In this document: piece by piece, positions 20,280 through 31,948 of the stretch
How positions within the stretch are numbered: position 1 is the first letter of the stretch
Layout: each line of letters starts with the position of its first letter
NCBI GenBank assembly: GCA_024803745.1
Contig: JANJXV010000024.1
Coordinates: 19,043,927-19,107,926 of the forward strand
Source of the DNA: Megascapheus bottae
Lineage: Eukaryota > Chordata > Mammalia > Rodentia > Geomyidae
Direction: 5' to 3'
Length of the DNA stretch: 64,000 nucleotides
Position numbers and translations under genes: made by a program
Notes under the pieces: model-generated
The model's input: the letters and a program-made list of their open reading frames with translations, nothing else
Told to the model about the DNA's origin: nothing
The model's database searches: none

Positions 20280-20735
20280 GTAAACAGAAGCTACAAATAT
20301 AAGGGTATTTTCAGACATATCCTAGTCTTAGACTTAAAAAGAGAAATTTGCCAAAGGAGGATATTCTTAGGAGAGGAAGAAAAAGGTGCAATGCCTATGT
20401 GCATCTGATTATACAAAATAATGTTTATCGAGATGAACTATGGGAAACGGAAACAAGAGTTTCTTGTCTTTGCTACCATTTTTATGCTATTTTTGCTTTG
20501 TTTGTTCATTTATCTGTCTGTGGGAGGGTAAGGGGGGACCACAGAAATGGAGGAACGAAGGGTGAGTCAATGCAGCAGTGATACTCACTAGACACCATGC
20601 TGAAAATGAGCTATTCAACACTGGGTGGGAATGGAGTGAGGGAAGGGGTGACATTGCCCCAAAAGAAATGAATTCTTGACCTGAATTATGTAACTGTAGT
20701 CTTTATTTGTAATAGTAATTTTTAAAAGTCTCAAA
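20280..20735 (+). mobile_element. L1 3' UTR fragment
   Basis: Colinear with 25380-26107: 'aggagagga', 'ataatgtttatc.agatgaa', 'cagcagtgat', 'gtaactgtag'. Only 3' UTR is present. The site homologous to the SINE at 25661 is empty here (about 20560). Confidence 0.75.
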
Positions 20736-20851
20736 AAGAGAAATCTGAGGAATCATCAGATAACCCAGCAAAGAGCTGTATTCAAAAACATAACATCAGT
20801 CACCTCCACCAGCACTGTTCTGACAGTGAGAAAGGAAGGGGGAGACAGAGG

Positions 20852-20859
<8 letters not shown>

Positions 20860-20910
<51 letters not shown>
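20860..20910 (+). repeat. (GA)n microsatellite
   Basis: About 25 GA units; makes the spurious Arg/Glu frame at 20826-21065. Confidence 0.95.
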
Positions 20911-20913
<3 letters not shown>

Positions 20914-21694
20914 CCAGAAGCTACTTTGTTCTTCAAGTTGAAATTCACTCCTTTCTAGTCAATTGTAATACTATTCCCAAAGAGAAAAGTACTGAAACAC
21001 AGCATAGCCGAGGGCAACATCAAAGAACTATACAAAGGCAGAAGAAGGGAAAAGAGAAAGATTGAAGAAGCGTCTGACTTTTACTTGCAGCATGCAGTTA
21101 TAAAGAGGGGAAGGGGAAAGCTAGAATAATTGGCAGAAACAGGAATATATGTCATTATCAGAGAGACCCCTGGGGTGTTATAAAGACCCAGGTGCCTGAT
21201 GATGTTACGTGTAAATGTGAGCTCCCCACTTCTCCCTGGGGAAGGCAGAGCGGTCAATAATGTGATGAACCGCCCTAGGAAGGATAATAGTAGTGATCTC
21301 CTTTTGCCAGCTCCACCTACCTTGTGGGCAAAGAGCCCCTGAAAGGAAATGTTAACCACTAGAGTCAATGGTAGTAATCAGAAACAATGGCAACATCCAG
21401 GTTACCCCCAGTCAACTGTAAGGCTTTTGACTAAACTGGCTTTTGCCAACTAGAAATCAGTCTAGGAGGCAGACCCACGATGGTAGGTGTGACACACTGA
21501 GACTTACTAAGTGGATGTCTAGTAGTAATAAACCATCATACAGAGATAGTCCTCTGTGTTTTAAATGTCTTTGTTGAATGGGAACATAACTCAATAGTGA
21601 GGTTTGATCCCTAGTACACAAGTCTGAAAATTTTTTGAGTAACATCCTCCATCTTTTCTGATCACAATGGAATGAAATTAGAAGTCAATAGTCA
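20911..21694. other. Unique DNA
   Basis: No recognisable repeat. A minus frame 21081-21368 (95 codons) has no motif or supporting signal. Confidence 0.5.
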
Positions 21695-21880
21695 GAGAGC
21701 TGGGAGTGGTGGCTCATGCCTGTAATCCTAGCTACACAGGAGGCTGAGATCTGAGGATCACAGTTCAAAGCTAGCCTGGGCACGAAAGTCCGTGAGACAC
21801 TTATTTCAAATTAACCAGTAAAAAGCCAGAAATGGAACTATGGTTCAAGTGGTGGACTGTTGACCTCCGTCAAGGGGACA
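21695..21880 (+). mobile_element. 7SL-type composite SINE, 3' truncated
   Basis: Clear left monomer (gtggctcatgcctgtaatcc) and linker. It breaks off in the right monomer. Confidence 0.9.
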
Positions 21881-22420
21881 GCCTTCCTCTCTGGGTTTAA
21901 ATACTTCATTTGTACATATCTTTCCCAAGTCTACATGGGTCTACTTCTGGATTCTTTTTAATTTCTCTGATATGTTTGAAGCATTCCTCTACCCAACCTA
22001 CTAATTAGCGTTGCTATATAATATATTTTAGTATCTGCTTGATCCTCCTTCACTATTGTTATACTTTAAGAAATTCTCAATAATTATCACTTTTCTCCAC
22101 TTCAAATGAAAATAGAAACTTTTGGAGATGCTCTCAAGTCTTCTATTAGATTTCTGTTTGGAACTGCATAGACTTTCTGTATGATTTTGAGAAACACTGG
22201 TAGCTTTATTCTATTAAATCTTACCCAGAAACATACCTATTGTTTCTATATTCTGCTCTTATTTTATATCTGTTCGTAAAATTGGATAGGTGTTTTTTAT
22301 TTGTGGAAATATGTCTTCTTGCTTGTTACACCTATTCTTGGTTATTTTTATGTGTTAATACTGTAAACCTTGTTTTTTTAACTTTCTATTTTAAGTAAAG
22401 TGCTATTATAAAGTAAAGCT

Positions 22421-22752
22421 ACAAGCCAGGATTAGTGGCACATACCTGTAATCTCAGGTATTCAAGGAAGGAAATTGAATCAGTAATAACAGTCTGAGGC
22501 TGTGTAGGGAGGATTCCTGATCAAAATCAGCAAGATCCCATCTGGCCAACAGGCCAGGTGTGGTTATCCGTGTTTGTAACCCCAGCTAGCTTAGAAAGAC
22601 AGGAAAGAGAGTGCTGATCTGAGGCTGTTCCCAAGACCTTGTCCAAAAAAATACCTAAAGCAAAAAAATGGTCTGAGGGCATGGCTCAGCTGTAGAGCAC
22701 TTTTCTACCAGGTACAAAACCTTGCGTTGAAATCCCAGAACCAAAAGAAAAT
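22421..22752 (+). mobile_element. Alu-like dimer plus ID-type SINE (old)
   Basis: Two diverged 7SL-like halves (22421-22545 and 22550-22655) joined to an ID-type tail (atggctcagctgtagagcac) with the end 'aatcccagaaccaaaagaaa'. A different architecture from the other SINEs here, resembling B1-dID-type fusions. Confidence 0.65.
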
Positions 22753-23039
22753 CTTACAAGCTTAAAACCATATAAACAAATCATAATAAATTAACAAGTA
22801 ATTAATGAATGTGAAAGCATCAAATTGTAAAGTTCTAGGTTTGGTTAAAACACTGAACATTCTCTTGCTCATAGCTGTAATTGTATAATCAATGAAAAAA
22901 GTACAGCTGATATTTAGTAAACTATAATTTAGAAACACTAAAAATTAAGGTGTTGAGGGTTTTTGTGGAAAATATATCATGGGGATTTAGTTTGCCTAGA
23001 ATATGCAAAGTCCTAGATTTGAACCTCTGTATTGGAAGT

Positions 23040-23158
23040 AAAGAAAAAAGAAAGGAAAGAAAGAGAGAAGGGGAGAAGGAAGGGAGGGAGGGAGGAAGGG
23101 AGGGAGGGAGGGAGGGAGGGAAGAAAAGGACAGGAGGGAAGGGAATGATAAAGAAAGA
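23040..23158 (+). repeat. Purine-rich (GGGA/GAAG)n repeat
   Basis: agggagggagggagg-type repeat. Confidence 0.9.
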
Positions 23159-23165
23159 AAAAGAA

Positions 23166-23396
23166 GCTGGCTGTGGTGGCTCACTATAATCCTAGCTACT
23201 CAGGAGGCTAATATCTGAGGACTGCAATTCAAAGCCAGCCAAGGCCTGAAAGTCCATGAAACTCTTATCTCCAATTAGCCACCAGAAAACTGGAAGTGGT
23301 GCTGTGACTCAAAGTGATAGAGCTCTAGCCTTAAACAAAAGAGCTTAGGAACAATGCCCAGGCCCAGAGTTTAAGCCCCATTATCAACCACAAAAA
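23166..23396 (+). mobile_element. 7SL-type composite SINE
   Basis: Full dimer ending 'atcaaccacaaaaag', running straight into a GAAG/GAAA repeat. Confidence 0.9.
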
Positions 23397-23444
23397 GAAA
23401 GGAAAGAAGGAAGGAAGGAAGGAAGTAAGGAAGGAAGGAAGGAA

Positions 23445-23515
<71 letters not shown>
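23397..23515 (+). repeat. (GAAG)n/(GAAA)n microsatellite
   Basis: Grew from the SINE tail; GAAG units first, then about 16 GAAA units. Confidence 0.95.
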
Positions 23516-23725
23516 CGGGGCTGGGAGTTTGGCCTAGTGGTAAGAGTGCTTGCCTAGCATGCACGAAGACCAGGGTTTGATTCCTCAGCACTCTACATAC
23601 ATAGAAAAAGCCAGAAGTGGTGCTGTGGCTCAAGTGGTAGAGTGCTAGCCTTGAGAAAGCCCAAGGACAATGCTCAGGCCCTGAGCTCAAACCACAGGAC
23701 TGGCAAAAAAAAAAAAAAAAAAAAA
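23516..23725 (+). mobile_element. ID-like composite SINE
   Basis: Full length, ending in about 20 A; flanked on both sides by purine repeats. Confidence 0.95.
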
Positions 23726-23907
23726 GGGAAAGAGAGGGAGGGAAGAAAGAAGGAAAAGCAAGGAGGGAAAGGAAAGAGAAAAGTGTCAAGAGTTGTATGG
23801 GCAAATTTTGTCTTTATTTCATGTAACATGATACAGGGTAAACATCTTTTAGGGAAATTGTCACACAAAATCTGGATCAGATCTCAACATGAATGTCACA
23901 AAATGTG

Positions 23908-24381
23908 TTACACCACAAAATACCTCATATTTCTTTCATGTGATGGCTTCTGCTGGTATCCCTTCATTGGAATATCATTATCATTTTTCTCATTTATTTC
24001 AATCAATTCATCTTTATCAAATGCCTCTGGTTGTTCGTCTGTCTTTCTTGGAAGGGCAGAAGAGTGAACGTTCGTACTACAGGCAATGCCTCCCATAATT
24101 CCATTTATGTTGGATTCAAAGTTTATGTCTAGTATTTTGTTATTGTTTTTCTTCTTCGCTACACACATCTTTCTTGGCCATTTCCCAAATTCAATTATCT
24201 CTTTTTGTGGCATGTTGTGTGGATTTTTACCACCGGGACACGAGGAAACGACACAATTGCACGCTTTGCTGCGTAACTGTGAGCTAAACAGATGCCTAGC
24301 GACAATAACACACCCAGGGGGCCACTGATGGCTGATGAGTGAGTAAACAGACTCTACACAATCAGAATAGTGTCCAAACAT
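23908..24381 (-). pseudogene. Unassigned open frame, possible gene or transposon relic
   Basis: 157 codons open on minus. From about codon 60 (near 24200) the composition looks protein-like: a Lys/Asn-rich stretch, then an acidic EAFDKDELIEINEKND segment. It lies outside the SINEs and L1 around it; its first few codons enter an old L1 fragment. I do not recognise the family. It may be a decayed processed pseudogene, a DNA-transposon relic or chance. There is no promoter, splice or codon-level proof. Confidence 0.25.
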
Positions 24382-24655
24382 AAAGAAATGAAGTTTGGAT
24401 GCCCATTACAACATGAATATACCTCAAAAACCTTATAGTATGAAGGCTGTCACAACAGATCACACATTGGATGATTCCATTTACATAAAATGTCTAGAAC
24501 AGACCCTGAGATGAGTCCATTTATAGTTGCTTTTAAGTGGGACATTTTGGGGACATGCTGAAGTGAGTGCAAATAGGTATGGAATTTCCTTTAAGAGTGA
24601 TCAGGTATTCTAAAATGTATTCTGATGGTGATCACACAATCTTTTTCAATTAAAA
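24373..24655 (+). mobile_element. Ancient L1 3' fragment
   Basis: Weak similarity to old mammalian L1 ends: an 'acaacatgaatatacctcaaaaacc'-like stretch, then 'ttggatgattccatttacat' and 'aaatgtctagaacag', in the order found in L1M-type elements. Confidence 0.55.
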
Positions 24656-24666
24656 ATCATTACACA

Positions 24667-24890
24667 TGGATGTCAATGGCTCACACCTGTAATCCTAGTG
24701 ACTCAGGAGGCTGAAATCTAGGGATTATGATTCAAAGCCAACACAGGTAGGAAAGTCCATGAGACTGATCTCCAATTAACTACCCAAAAAAGCCAGAAGT
24801 TGAGCTGTGGCTCAAGTGGTAGAGTGCTAACCCTGAGCAAAGAAACTCAAGGACAGCATTTAGGACTTCACTTCACATACCAGGACTGGC
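24667..24890 (+). mobile_element. 7SL-type composite SINE
   Basis: Both monomers recognisable; followed by a short mixed CA/CG tail. Confidence 0.9.
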
Positions 24891-25144
24891 ACGCGTGCAA
24901 GCGCACGGTCACGCATACACATACACACCAGTCATTGAACAATTTTTAAGGATTTATTATATATCTTTGTTTATAGCTCAATAAAGCTGATATTAAACAA
25001 ATATTAATACCCATTTAGTTTAAATGTTCATGGAAGGGAAAGTAAGTAATCAACACTGTAGGAACCTATTCGACACTCAAGGAAAAGAAAATAAAGAAAA
25101 TTATGAGACATCATGAGTAAAACAGTCATTAAAATGGTAAGATT

Positions 25145-26107
25145 CATGGAATTCTATGCTTCCATCAGAATAACATTGCCTCATTCATAAGGAAATAAAG
25201 ACTTGCAAAAAAAAGTTATATTAAGCAAAGTAAGGCCAGACCCAAAGAAGCAGGCTGCATGGTTTCCCTCATTTGTAATAATTAGAATGTATCTATAAAT
25301 CTATAAGTAAATCCAATGGAAGGTGAAAGACAAATAATTACACTTGGACATGATTAATTAAACAGGACTCTAAACATTCACACAGTGAGAACAAAGGAGA
25401 CTATTTTTAGGAGAGGATCACAAGGGCTCCATAGCTATATGCACAAGATCATATAAAATGATGTTTATCCAAATGAGTTCCAAGAAATGGGGAAACAAAA
25501 GGTTGGGTTTTTTTCATTGTACTGTTTGTGGTTCCATTTTTTTTACCCCCTTTGGTTTATTCCTTTTTGTTGCTGTTTTTGATTTATGTACCCTTTGTCA
25601 TGTATATAAATTTATCTATTCTGGGGAGAGAAGGAGAAGCACAGAAACAGTGAGCCAAAAGGAGCTGGGAGGGTGGCCTAGTGGTAGAATGCTTGCCTAG
25701 CATGCACAAACCCCTAGGTTCAATTTCTTAGTACACAGAAAAGCCTGGAACTGGTGCTGTGGCTGAAGTGGTAGAGTGCTAGCCTTGAGAAAGTCCAAGG
25801 ACAGCGAACAGGCTCTGAGTTCAAGCTTCAAGACTGGCAAAAAAAAAAGGTGAACCAATTCAGCAGTGATGTTCACTAAACTCTATACTAGGAATGAATT
25901 ATATAACTTGGAGGGGTGAGGGAACTTGGAGGGGTGAGGGTGAGGGTAGGAGTCAGGGATTATGGTATGGGGGGGAGTCCAGAGAGGAAAGACTGGGAAA
26001 AACAGTGGGAGGAGGTGACACTGTTCAAAACGATATGTACTCATGGCCAACTGAGGTAACTGTAACCCTTCTGTACATCAGCTTTACAAGTAATTTTTAA
26101 TGTGAAA
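25145..26107 (+). mobile_element. L1 3' end with nested SINE
   Basis: Starts with the ORF2 end ('ggaattctatgcttccatca'), then a 3' UTR colinear with 20280-20735. It is interrupted by the SINE at 25661-25848. A G-rich stretch (25905-25990) corresponds to the 3' UTR polypurine region. Confidence 0.8.
25661..25848 (+). mobile_element. ID-like composite SINE inside L1
   Basis: Full length. Flanks gtgagccaaaa and gtgaaccaatt are the likely target duplication; the homologous L1 at 20560 shows the empty site. Confidence 0.9.
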
Positions 26108-26346
26108 CACTGAGATATGGTCAAAGATATTATAAAGATGCTAAAAGCAAGCCTAGTACCAATAGCTCAATCCTTTTTCTTCCTTTTTCATCCCTTCAAG
26201 TGAGATCAATAAAAGCCGTAGTAATGAGCTATTTTTACATACTGAAATTTTCCCTTCCACTCATTACCTGAATAGAGCAAACACACAAATACAATTAGGA
26301 AGGGATATCATATCACCTTGCACAAAATAATGATGGATGATGATGA

Positions 26347-26347
26347 C

Positions 26348-26385
<38 letters not shown>
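26347..26385 (+). repeat. (AAT)n microsatellite
   Basis: About 12 AAT units. Confidence 0.95.
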
Positions 26386-26386
<1 letters not shown>

Positions 26387-26913
26387 GGAATCTGGAAGAG
26401 AAATCTGGAAGTTATTAAGATTCACGCTGTGAATAGAATGATTTCTTTTGACAAATTATAATCACATGTAATTAAGGAGTACAGAGTAATATGATGTACA
26501 TATATGTGCTGTGGAATGAATGGAACTAATCAACATATGTCACCTTCAATTCTCATCATTTTTTTCCTCCCATTCAACTGCAACATGTAACTTTTGGACC
26601 AATATCTCCCCATCTTGCCATTCCCTCAGCCTCTAGTAAGCCCTCTCTGAATAGATGGCTTTCCATAATCCTTCTTTGGCTTCTGTCTTGTTAGGGATGA
26701 AACCAAGAGTGGAGAAACAAGAGAAAAAGAAAGGCAAGATTTTCTCCTCATTATTCCATAATAGAGCAAAGACGGAGTCCTGAAGACTACTAATAGATGC
26801 AAGTGCTGGCAATGAACAAGACTCTGAAGCCAAGAAGCAGTCTTTAAAATTAGACATGAATCACTTTAATGACTGTATAGATATAATCATTACAGGGTAT
26901 CATTCCAAGATAC

Positions 26914-26916
<3 letters not shown>

Positions 26917-26969
<53 letters not shown>
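26917..26969 (+). repeat. (GATA)n microsatellite
   Basis: About 13 GATA units directly before a SINE. Confidence 0.95.
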
Positions 26970-26975
26970 TACAAA

Positions 26976-27196
26976 CTGGATGCTGGTGTCTTATGCTTAT
27001 AATCCTAGCTACTCAAGAGGCTGAGATCTGAGGATTTCAGTTTGAAGCCAAACCAGGCAGAAAAGTCTATGAGACTCTTAATCTCCCATTAACCACAAAA
27101 AGACAGAAGTGGAGCTGTTACCGAAGTGGTAGAGTACTTGGGCAAAAATGCTCAGAGACAGCACCCAGGCCCTAAGTATAAGTCCCAGGATTACCA
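26976..27196 (+). mobile_element. 7SL-type composite SINE
   Basis: Left monomer diverged (gtcttatgcttataatccta), right monomer with several changes. Confidence 0.85.
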
Positions 27197-27930
27197 GTCT
27201 CCCCCACCCCACACACCAAAAAAATGAAAAAAAGAGAAAGAAAGAAGAGTTATAACTGTAACAGCAATAGTAGCACTTATAATCATGGTGAGAACATGTC
27301 CCTGTTACAGAGCCAGGGGCTAAATGCCAAATGGATAGGCCTAGAGGGGCAAAGCCAGGCCTGTGGTCAGGAATCTCATGTAAACAAACCAAATAGAAAC
27401 AATAAGGAAAAGGGGGCCACAGCCCCTCAGAATTGAAATAAATAAGCCACAGTAAACGAAGGAAGCAAATCCAAGAGAACATAACCCCCCATGGTGCTTT
27501 CTTCCGGTGCCACCTTGGCAGACAACAGCCACTTCGGAGGCCTTCATGTGTCCTGGGCCATCCACAGGTTTTATTCTTGCATGGATAAAGAATCTTTTTT
27601 TTTTTGCCAAGGCCAATTTGAATATTTATATCATTTGGGGGAGCTATACAAAATTATCAGTATAAACAGACTGTTTGGGGCAGCCAATAAGAGGCATACT
27701 TGTCATGTACTAAATCATACTGCTAGCTAACCGCTCTCCACTCCTGTTAGGGCAAGGTCTCTATGCCAGACCCATTCCATCTCCATCCATTGGGTTTCTA
27801 CACTTGCAGTTAAGGATCCTTCCATGTGAGCAGCAAGAGAGGACCAAGAAGCTTGCTGGATTTGTCTAAGTCTGTGTCACCTGACTCCAAATGGTATAGA
27901 TATTCCTGGATTTATGGGCACACAAGCTGA
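27197..27930. other. Unique DNA
   Basis: Two minus frames (27078-27482 and 27341-27616) overlap the SINE or lack motifs. Composition is more balanced than in the neighbouring AT-rich DNA, but there is no supported gene. Confidence 0.4.
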
Positions 27931-28078
27931 AAGTATCTGTTATGGATTGGATGTGTGCTCTCTCAGAGTCTCAGATGTTGGGATCTTTGTTGCCAGCTAA
28001 TAAGCCTTTGAGAAGTGACTGGGTCTTTAAAGTTCTGGCTTAATCAGTGGATTAGGAGAAGAAACAAAGGTTTTTAAT
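27931..28078 (+). mobile_element. Old MaLR/ERVL-type LTR-like relic
   Basis: 'tgttatggattggatgtgtg' followed by 'gaagtgactgggtc' and 'cagtggattagg', in the order found in ancient mammalian LTR-like repeats. Only the first third is present. Related relics are at 44830 and 52490. Confidence 0.5.
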
Positions 28079-28651
28079 TTTTCATTTTATTATGTTGATT
28101 AGTACTTATGAAAAGAGTATCAAAATAATAAAATTTGCATATTCAAACCATTAATATAGAATCCATGTTTTATAGTACTTTTAAGAATTATTTCTTTTAA
28201 TGTTGCTAATTTCAGTGTTGAATCGCCAGTAATATCCAGCCCTAGTTGATGTCCTTATCATAAATATAAAATCAAATGAGAAGTTGAAATATTTAAAATA
28301 AAGACTATAATGGTTCTATGATATTTTAATCACATAGCAAGTTGTATACTTAAGTATTACTACATAACAACTTTTCCTAACATTTTCCCACAACATTTTC
28401 CCAAAAAGGCTCAAGGCCAAATGCCCAATTTCTGGAACAGTTTGAAAATTATTATAGACTATAATAAACTTCTCTCAACTTAGGAATTTTAATGACTATC
28501 ATATGAATTATACACATGTATATACACATACATTTAAATATATACATAAATCTATATATTATTTATGCATAAATAAAATTTGACAGGATTCAATATTAAA
28601 ATAAAGCCATACAGCTCTTCTTTATCAGACAGCACTTGTAAAAGGAGAAAA

Positions 28652-28711
28652 TGAGCACTGAGGTGTACAAGCTCAAGGCCCTGGATTCAATCTAGGGCAC
28701 TGAAAAAAAAT
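28652..28711 (+). mobile_element. ID-type SINE fragment
   Basis: 'tcaaggccctggattcaatc' with an A-rich end. Confidence 0.55.
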
Positions 28712-28892
28712 TCAAAAATAGGAGATGTGTTAAAAAAAATTCCAATGATTATGTATAGCTAAAAAAGTATATAATTCAATGTTCCACAATCATCAAAACT
28801 ACCAATTTGAGTTTGTTGCTATTGCAATACCATATGACCTATCCAATTTGTCATAAAAAGGAAGACAAATGATTGGTTTCCTTTCCCTTTTT

Positions 28893-28975
28893 TAATCTTT
28901 TGGTGCTACGCATTGAACTCAGGGCCTCCTACATGCCAAACATGAACTCTACCACTGAGCTATCACCCTGAGGGG
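28893..28975 (-). mobile_element. ID-type SINE, minus
   Basis: Reverse of 'gctcagtggtagagttcatg', with a T run at the left. Confidence 0.7.
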
Positions 28976-29248
28976 GGCGGAAATCAATCACTGAGAATGA
29001 ATATTCAGATTATAGCATTTCCTTGAATTAATTAGAACCAAGAAAAGAAGGGACAGAGGAAGGCAAGGAAAAGGGGGAGGGAGGAAAGGAGAAGGAGATG
29101 AATTTCTAATTCAAGTTTATAACTGGGGCCCATAGCTCTCCAATTTTCTTTTGATGGGAAGCCATGCACAGCAACGCTGTTTCTGAAGAACTGTGGCCTT
29201 GGCTCTATCTTCCATCCAGGACACCCCAGACCTGCTTTTGCAGAGGAG

Positions 29249-29264
29249 AACACCAGGTGGCGTC
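29249..29264 (+). promoter_or_regulatory. CTCF-like motif
   Basis: aacaccaggtggcgtc closely resembles the CTCF core consensus (CCASYAGRKGGCR). A match by eye only. Confidence 0.4.
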
Positions 29265-29285
29265 CGGTGGCTGAATCAGAGCCGT

Positions 29286-29301
29286 GGTAACTATGGCAAC
29301 C
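29286..29301 (+). promoter_or_regulatory. RFX X-box-like palindrome
   Basis: GGTAACTATGGCAACC is an imperfect inverted repeat of GTTGCC/GTTACC half-sites with a 4-base centre, close to the RFX consensus. It lies about 20 bases after the CTCF-like site. Confidence 0.4.
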
Positions 29302-30389
29302 AGCTACCATTCCAGCTCTGCAGCTGCCATCTTTTATCCAAAGCAGGGTTTTGTGCACACTGGGGGTTTTGCTTTGAAATGGTTGTGCTGAGTGTTTCTC
29401 ATTCTGCGTAGAGTCAGGGTTTCTATTTCTGAGAAAGAAATTCAGGTGCCAGAGATAGATAAATCCCTTAGATCAGTTACATTCATTTTGCTTCCTGTGC
29501 ATTATTCATTCTGTCTACATAAAGCAAGGCATGCACTGATATTTGAGAGGTCCACACTTCCCACAGCAGGCCTTCTGTAAGGGGGTTAGAATTCATGGAT
29601 TTGAAAAGAGAGGAATAAATAAAGAACTCTCAGGATCAAGGTTAAGAACAAATACAAATGCCTACCCCAATGTCTAAATCGGTTGTAGGTACAATGACCC
29701 GGAGTACTGCCTGCTTCTAAGAGATATCTGCTGGAAATACCACTAATCTATAGAAGAAGCTGCTGTTTACCAATCTAGCCTGCTTACTACAAAATGAGTG
29801 GAATTGAAACACCTTTATACAACAATTTAAAGATAATAAGTAAAATAAAATAAATGGGATTTCCTGGTAGCACTTGTCTTATGTCTGCCATGTAATAATA
29901 AACTAAATATTTATAAACTGGAAACTAGCCTTTTCCTTTCACATCAGTCAACAGCTATGAGATTTTCTAAATCTAATTGCCAGGCATTGCCCCTGGGGAT
30001 TGGCAGTATATCACAAGCCAAGCTGCCAATGAATTCTCTTTACTGTCAGGGCAAGGGTTGGGGTAGGGGGAGAGAGCCGGAAATGAGTAATGTCATCCAA
30101 ATCTCTCCCCTAATTCCAAAAAGGCTGGGATTTAGAAATGCATTTATTTAAGCAGTGGCATTACTATTTGTTTATTAGAGGGATTACATCATAAATGAGT
30201 ATTTTCTCATCAAAGATCCTTGGGATGGAAAGAAAAATTCTGTTTGCAAACCCATTCATTCTTTTGTGTGACATGAAAAGCAAAGAATTCACCTTGCATG
30301 AGTAGTAAGCAGTATAACAATCATAAAGGTGGTCTTCAAAAGATGACTTCAAAAAATAAACACAATAACAAAATGGAGAGGTGGAGTGA

Positions 30390-30500
30390 GGGTGAGTGTG
30401 GTCAAAATATGTCCACGAGTAGAAATAGAACAAAGAAGCTTGTTGTTGAGATTGGGTTGGGGAAAAGAGAAGCTGAGTAGCAGGAGAGTGATGGGATCCA
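30390..30500 (+). mobile_element. L1 3' UTR-like fragment
   Basis: 'agtagaaatagaacaaagaa' and the following purine-rich stretch resemble 36500-36570 and 47805-47870. Weak. Confidence 0.35.
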
Positions 30501-30723
30501 GAGTCTAATCAAAGCAATCATAAACTCTCTCCCACAACTAAGTGATGTAAATACGATGTTTTAAAAGATGTAAAGGAAATACTAACAGCAATAAGACTCT
30601 GAATGGATTTTTTCCTTTATATTTTTATGAGCTTTCTATATGCCTATGTCAGAAACATAAAAATGTGAAAATATTCTATTGCCGAGTGCATTTTAATTTT
30701 GTTAGTGCAATTTCACTGTTTTC

Positions 30724-30848
30724 TTTTTTTCATGTATTTTTATTGTAATTAATAGAAGGGTTACATTATATTCACCAGATAGAAGGTGCATTACTTCACA
30801 AACATTGATACCCTTTCTCATGTCTTGGTCCCCATTTCTCTCCCCCCA
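30724..30848 (-). mobile_element. Very short L1 insertion, minus
   Basis: 125 bases matching the last part of the L1 3' UTR at 43600-43720 in reverse, with a T run at its left end. The 15-bp target duplication aatttcactgttttc is perfect (30709-30723 and 30849-30863). Extreme 5' truncation by target-primed reverse transcription. Confidence 0.95.
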
Positions 30849-30863
30849 AATTTCACTGTTTTC

Positions 30864-31671
30864 ATGTTCCAAATGTAAAACTTGCAGCCTCGCATTTGAA
30901 AAAGTGATCTTCTCGAGCAAAACAATTTTAAACATGGAATACATTGCAATATGGTTGTTCTAATAGAAGAAAACCCACCTCTTCAAAATCTATTATAAAA
31001 CTACTATTAAAATAGTTTTATCTGTATCCTCTGTGAATTAAAATATTATTTAAAGGCACAGTACAATTCATTTTATGTTAAATTCAGTTTCCTCTTGCTT
31101 TATGAAAATATCTGTGGAAAAGAAAAATTTCTATGCATATACATTTTTCTCATATGTATATTCACAATGAGAATGGTGCGCAGAGTTTGAAAAATTAGTC
31201 AAGTAGTTTTCACGCATTTTGCGGTTTCATACCACCACATGATTCCTCCCTCCCAGTCCATCTTCTGTTTAAAAAGAAGAGAAGATGGAGGAGAAAGCAA
31301 AGGAGAAAATAGTTTGATGGAACTGAACCAAGAAGCAAGCAGCTCTGGATCAGGAGTGGTGGAGCATCTACATGGGCTGTTGCTTGGGTCCTGCTTCATA
31401 AACATTTGTCATTGCTGATGTAAAGTCATTGCTGTGTCACGAACACAAATCCTCCACTTACTGTCCTTCTAACCAGATTTGCAATGGCAATCTCAGCATT
31501 CAACACTGCACCCAGGTTCATTCAGTTCTCTGGGACTGCTAGCAGTTATTTTAGGCACATTCTTACTAACACGAAAGCATGTTCAAAGGATGCAACCATG
31601 TGACTCGAAACCATTTCTTTAATCACTTAATCAGTATAATAGCATTTTCTGGGTTTTGTAACACATTCCAG

Positions 31672-31674
<3 letters not shown>
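30864..31674. other. Unique AT-rich DNA
   Basis: No repeat or frame worth calling. Confidence 0.5.

Positions 31675-31725
<51 letters not shown>
31675..31725 (+). repeat. (TG)n microsatellite
   Basis: About 25 TG units at the left edge of a minus SINE, in place of its A tail. Confidence 0.95.
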
Positions 31726-31726
<1 letters not shown>

Positions 31727-31948
31727 CCTGCTTGAACTCAGAGCTACCCACTCTGACTGAGCTTTTTCTGCTCAAGCCTGGCACTCCACCACTTGAGCCA
31801 CAGATCCCCTTATAGCTTTTTGCTGGTTAACTGAAGATAAAAGTCTCTTGGGATTTGTCTGCCCAGATGAGCTTTGAATCAGTATTTTTCAGATCTCAGC
31901 CTTCTGAGTGTCTAAGATTGTAGGCATGAGCTACTGGTACCAGGCTTG
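31726..31948 (-). mobile_element. 7SL-type composite SINE, minus
   Basis: Right monomer, linker and left monomer all recognisable in reverse. Confidence 0.9.

Larger units (their letters stand above)
28976..30350. other. Unique DNA with a GC-richer patch
   Basis: Mostly AT-rich. Bases 29130-29420 are more balanced and carry the two motif sites listed next. No repeat and no supported exon was recognised. Confidence 0.45.

Noticed and set aside
23331..23868. 157-codon minus frame rich in Phe, Leu and Ser
   Set aside because: It runs through SINEs, a GAAA repeat and an A run; not a gene.
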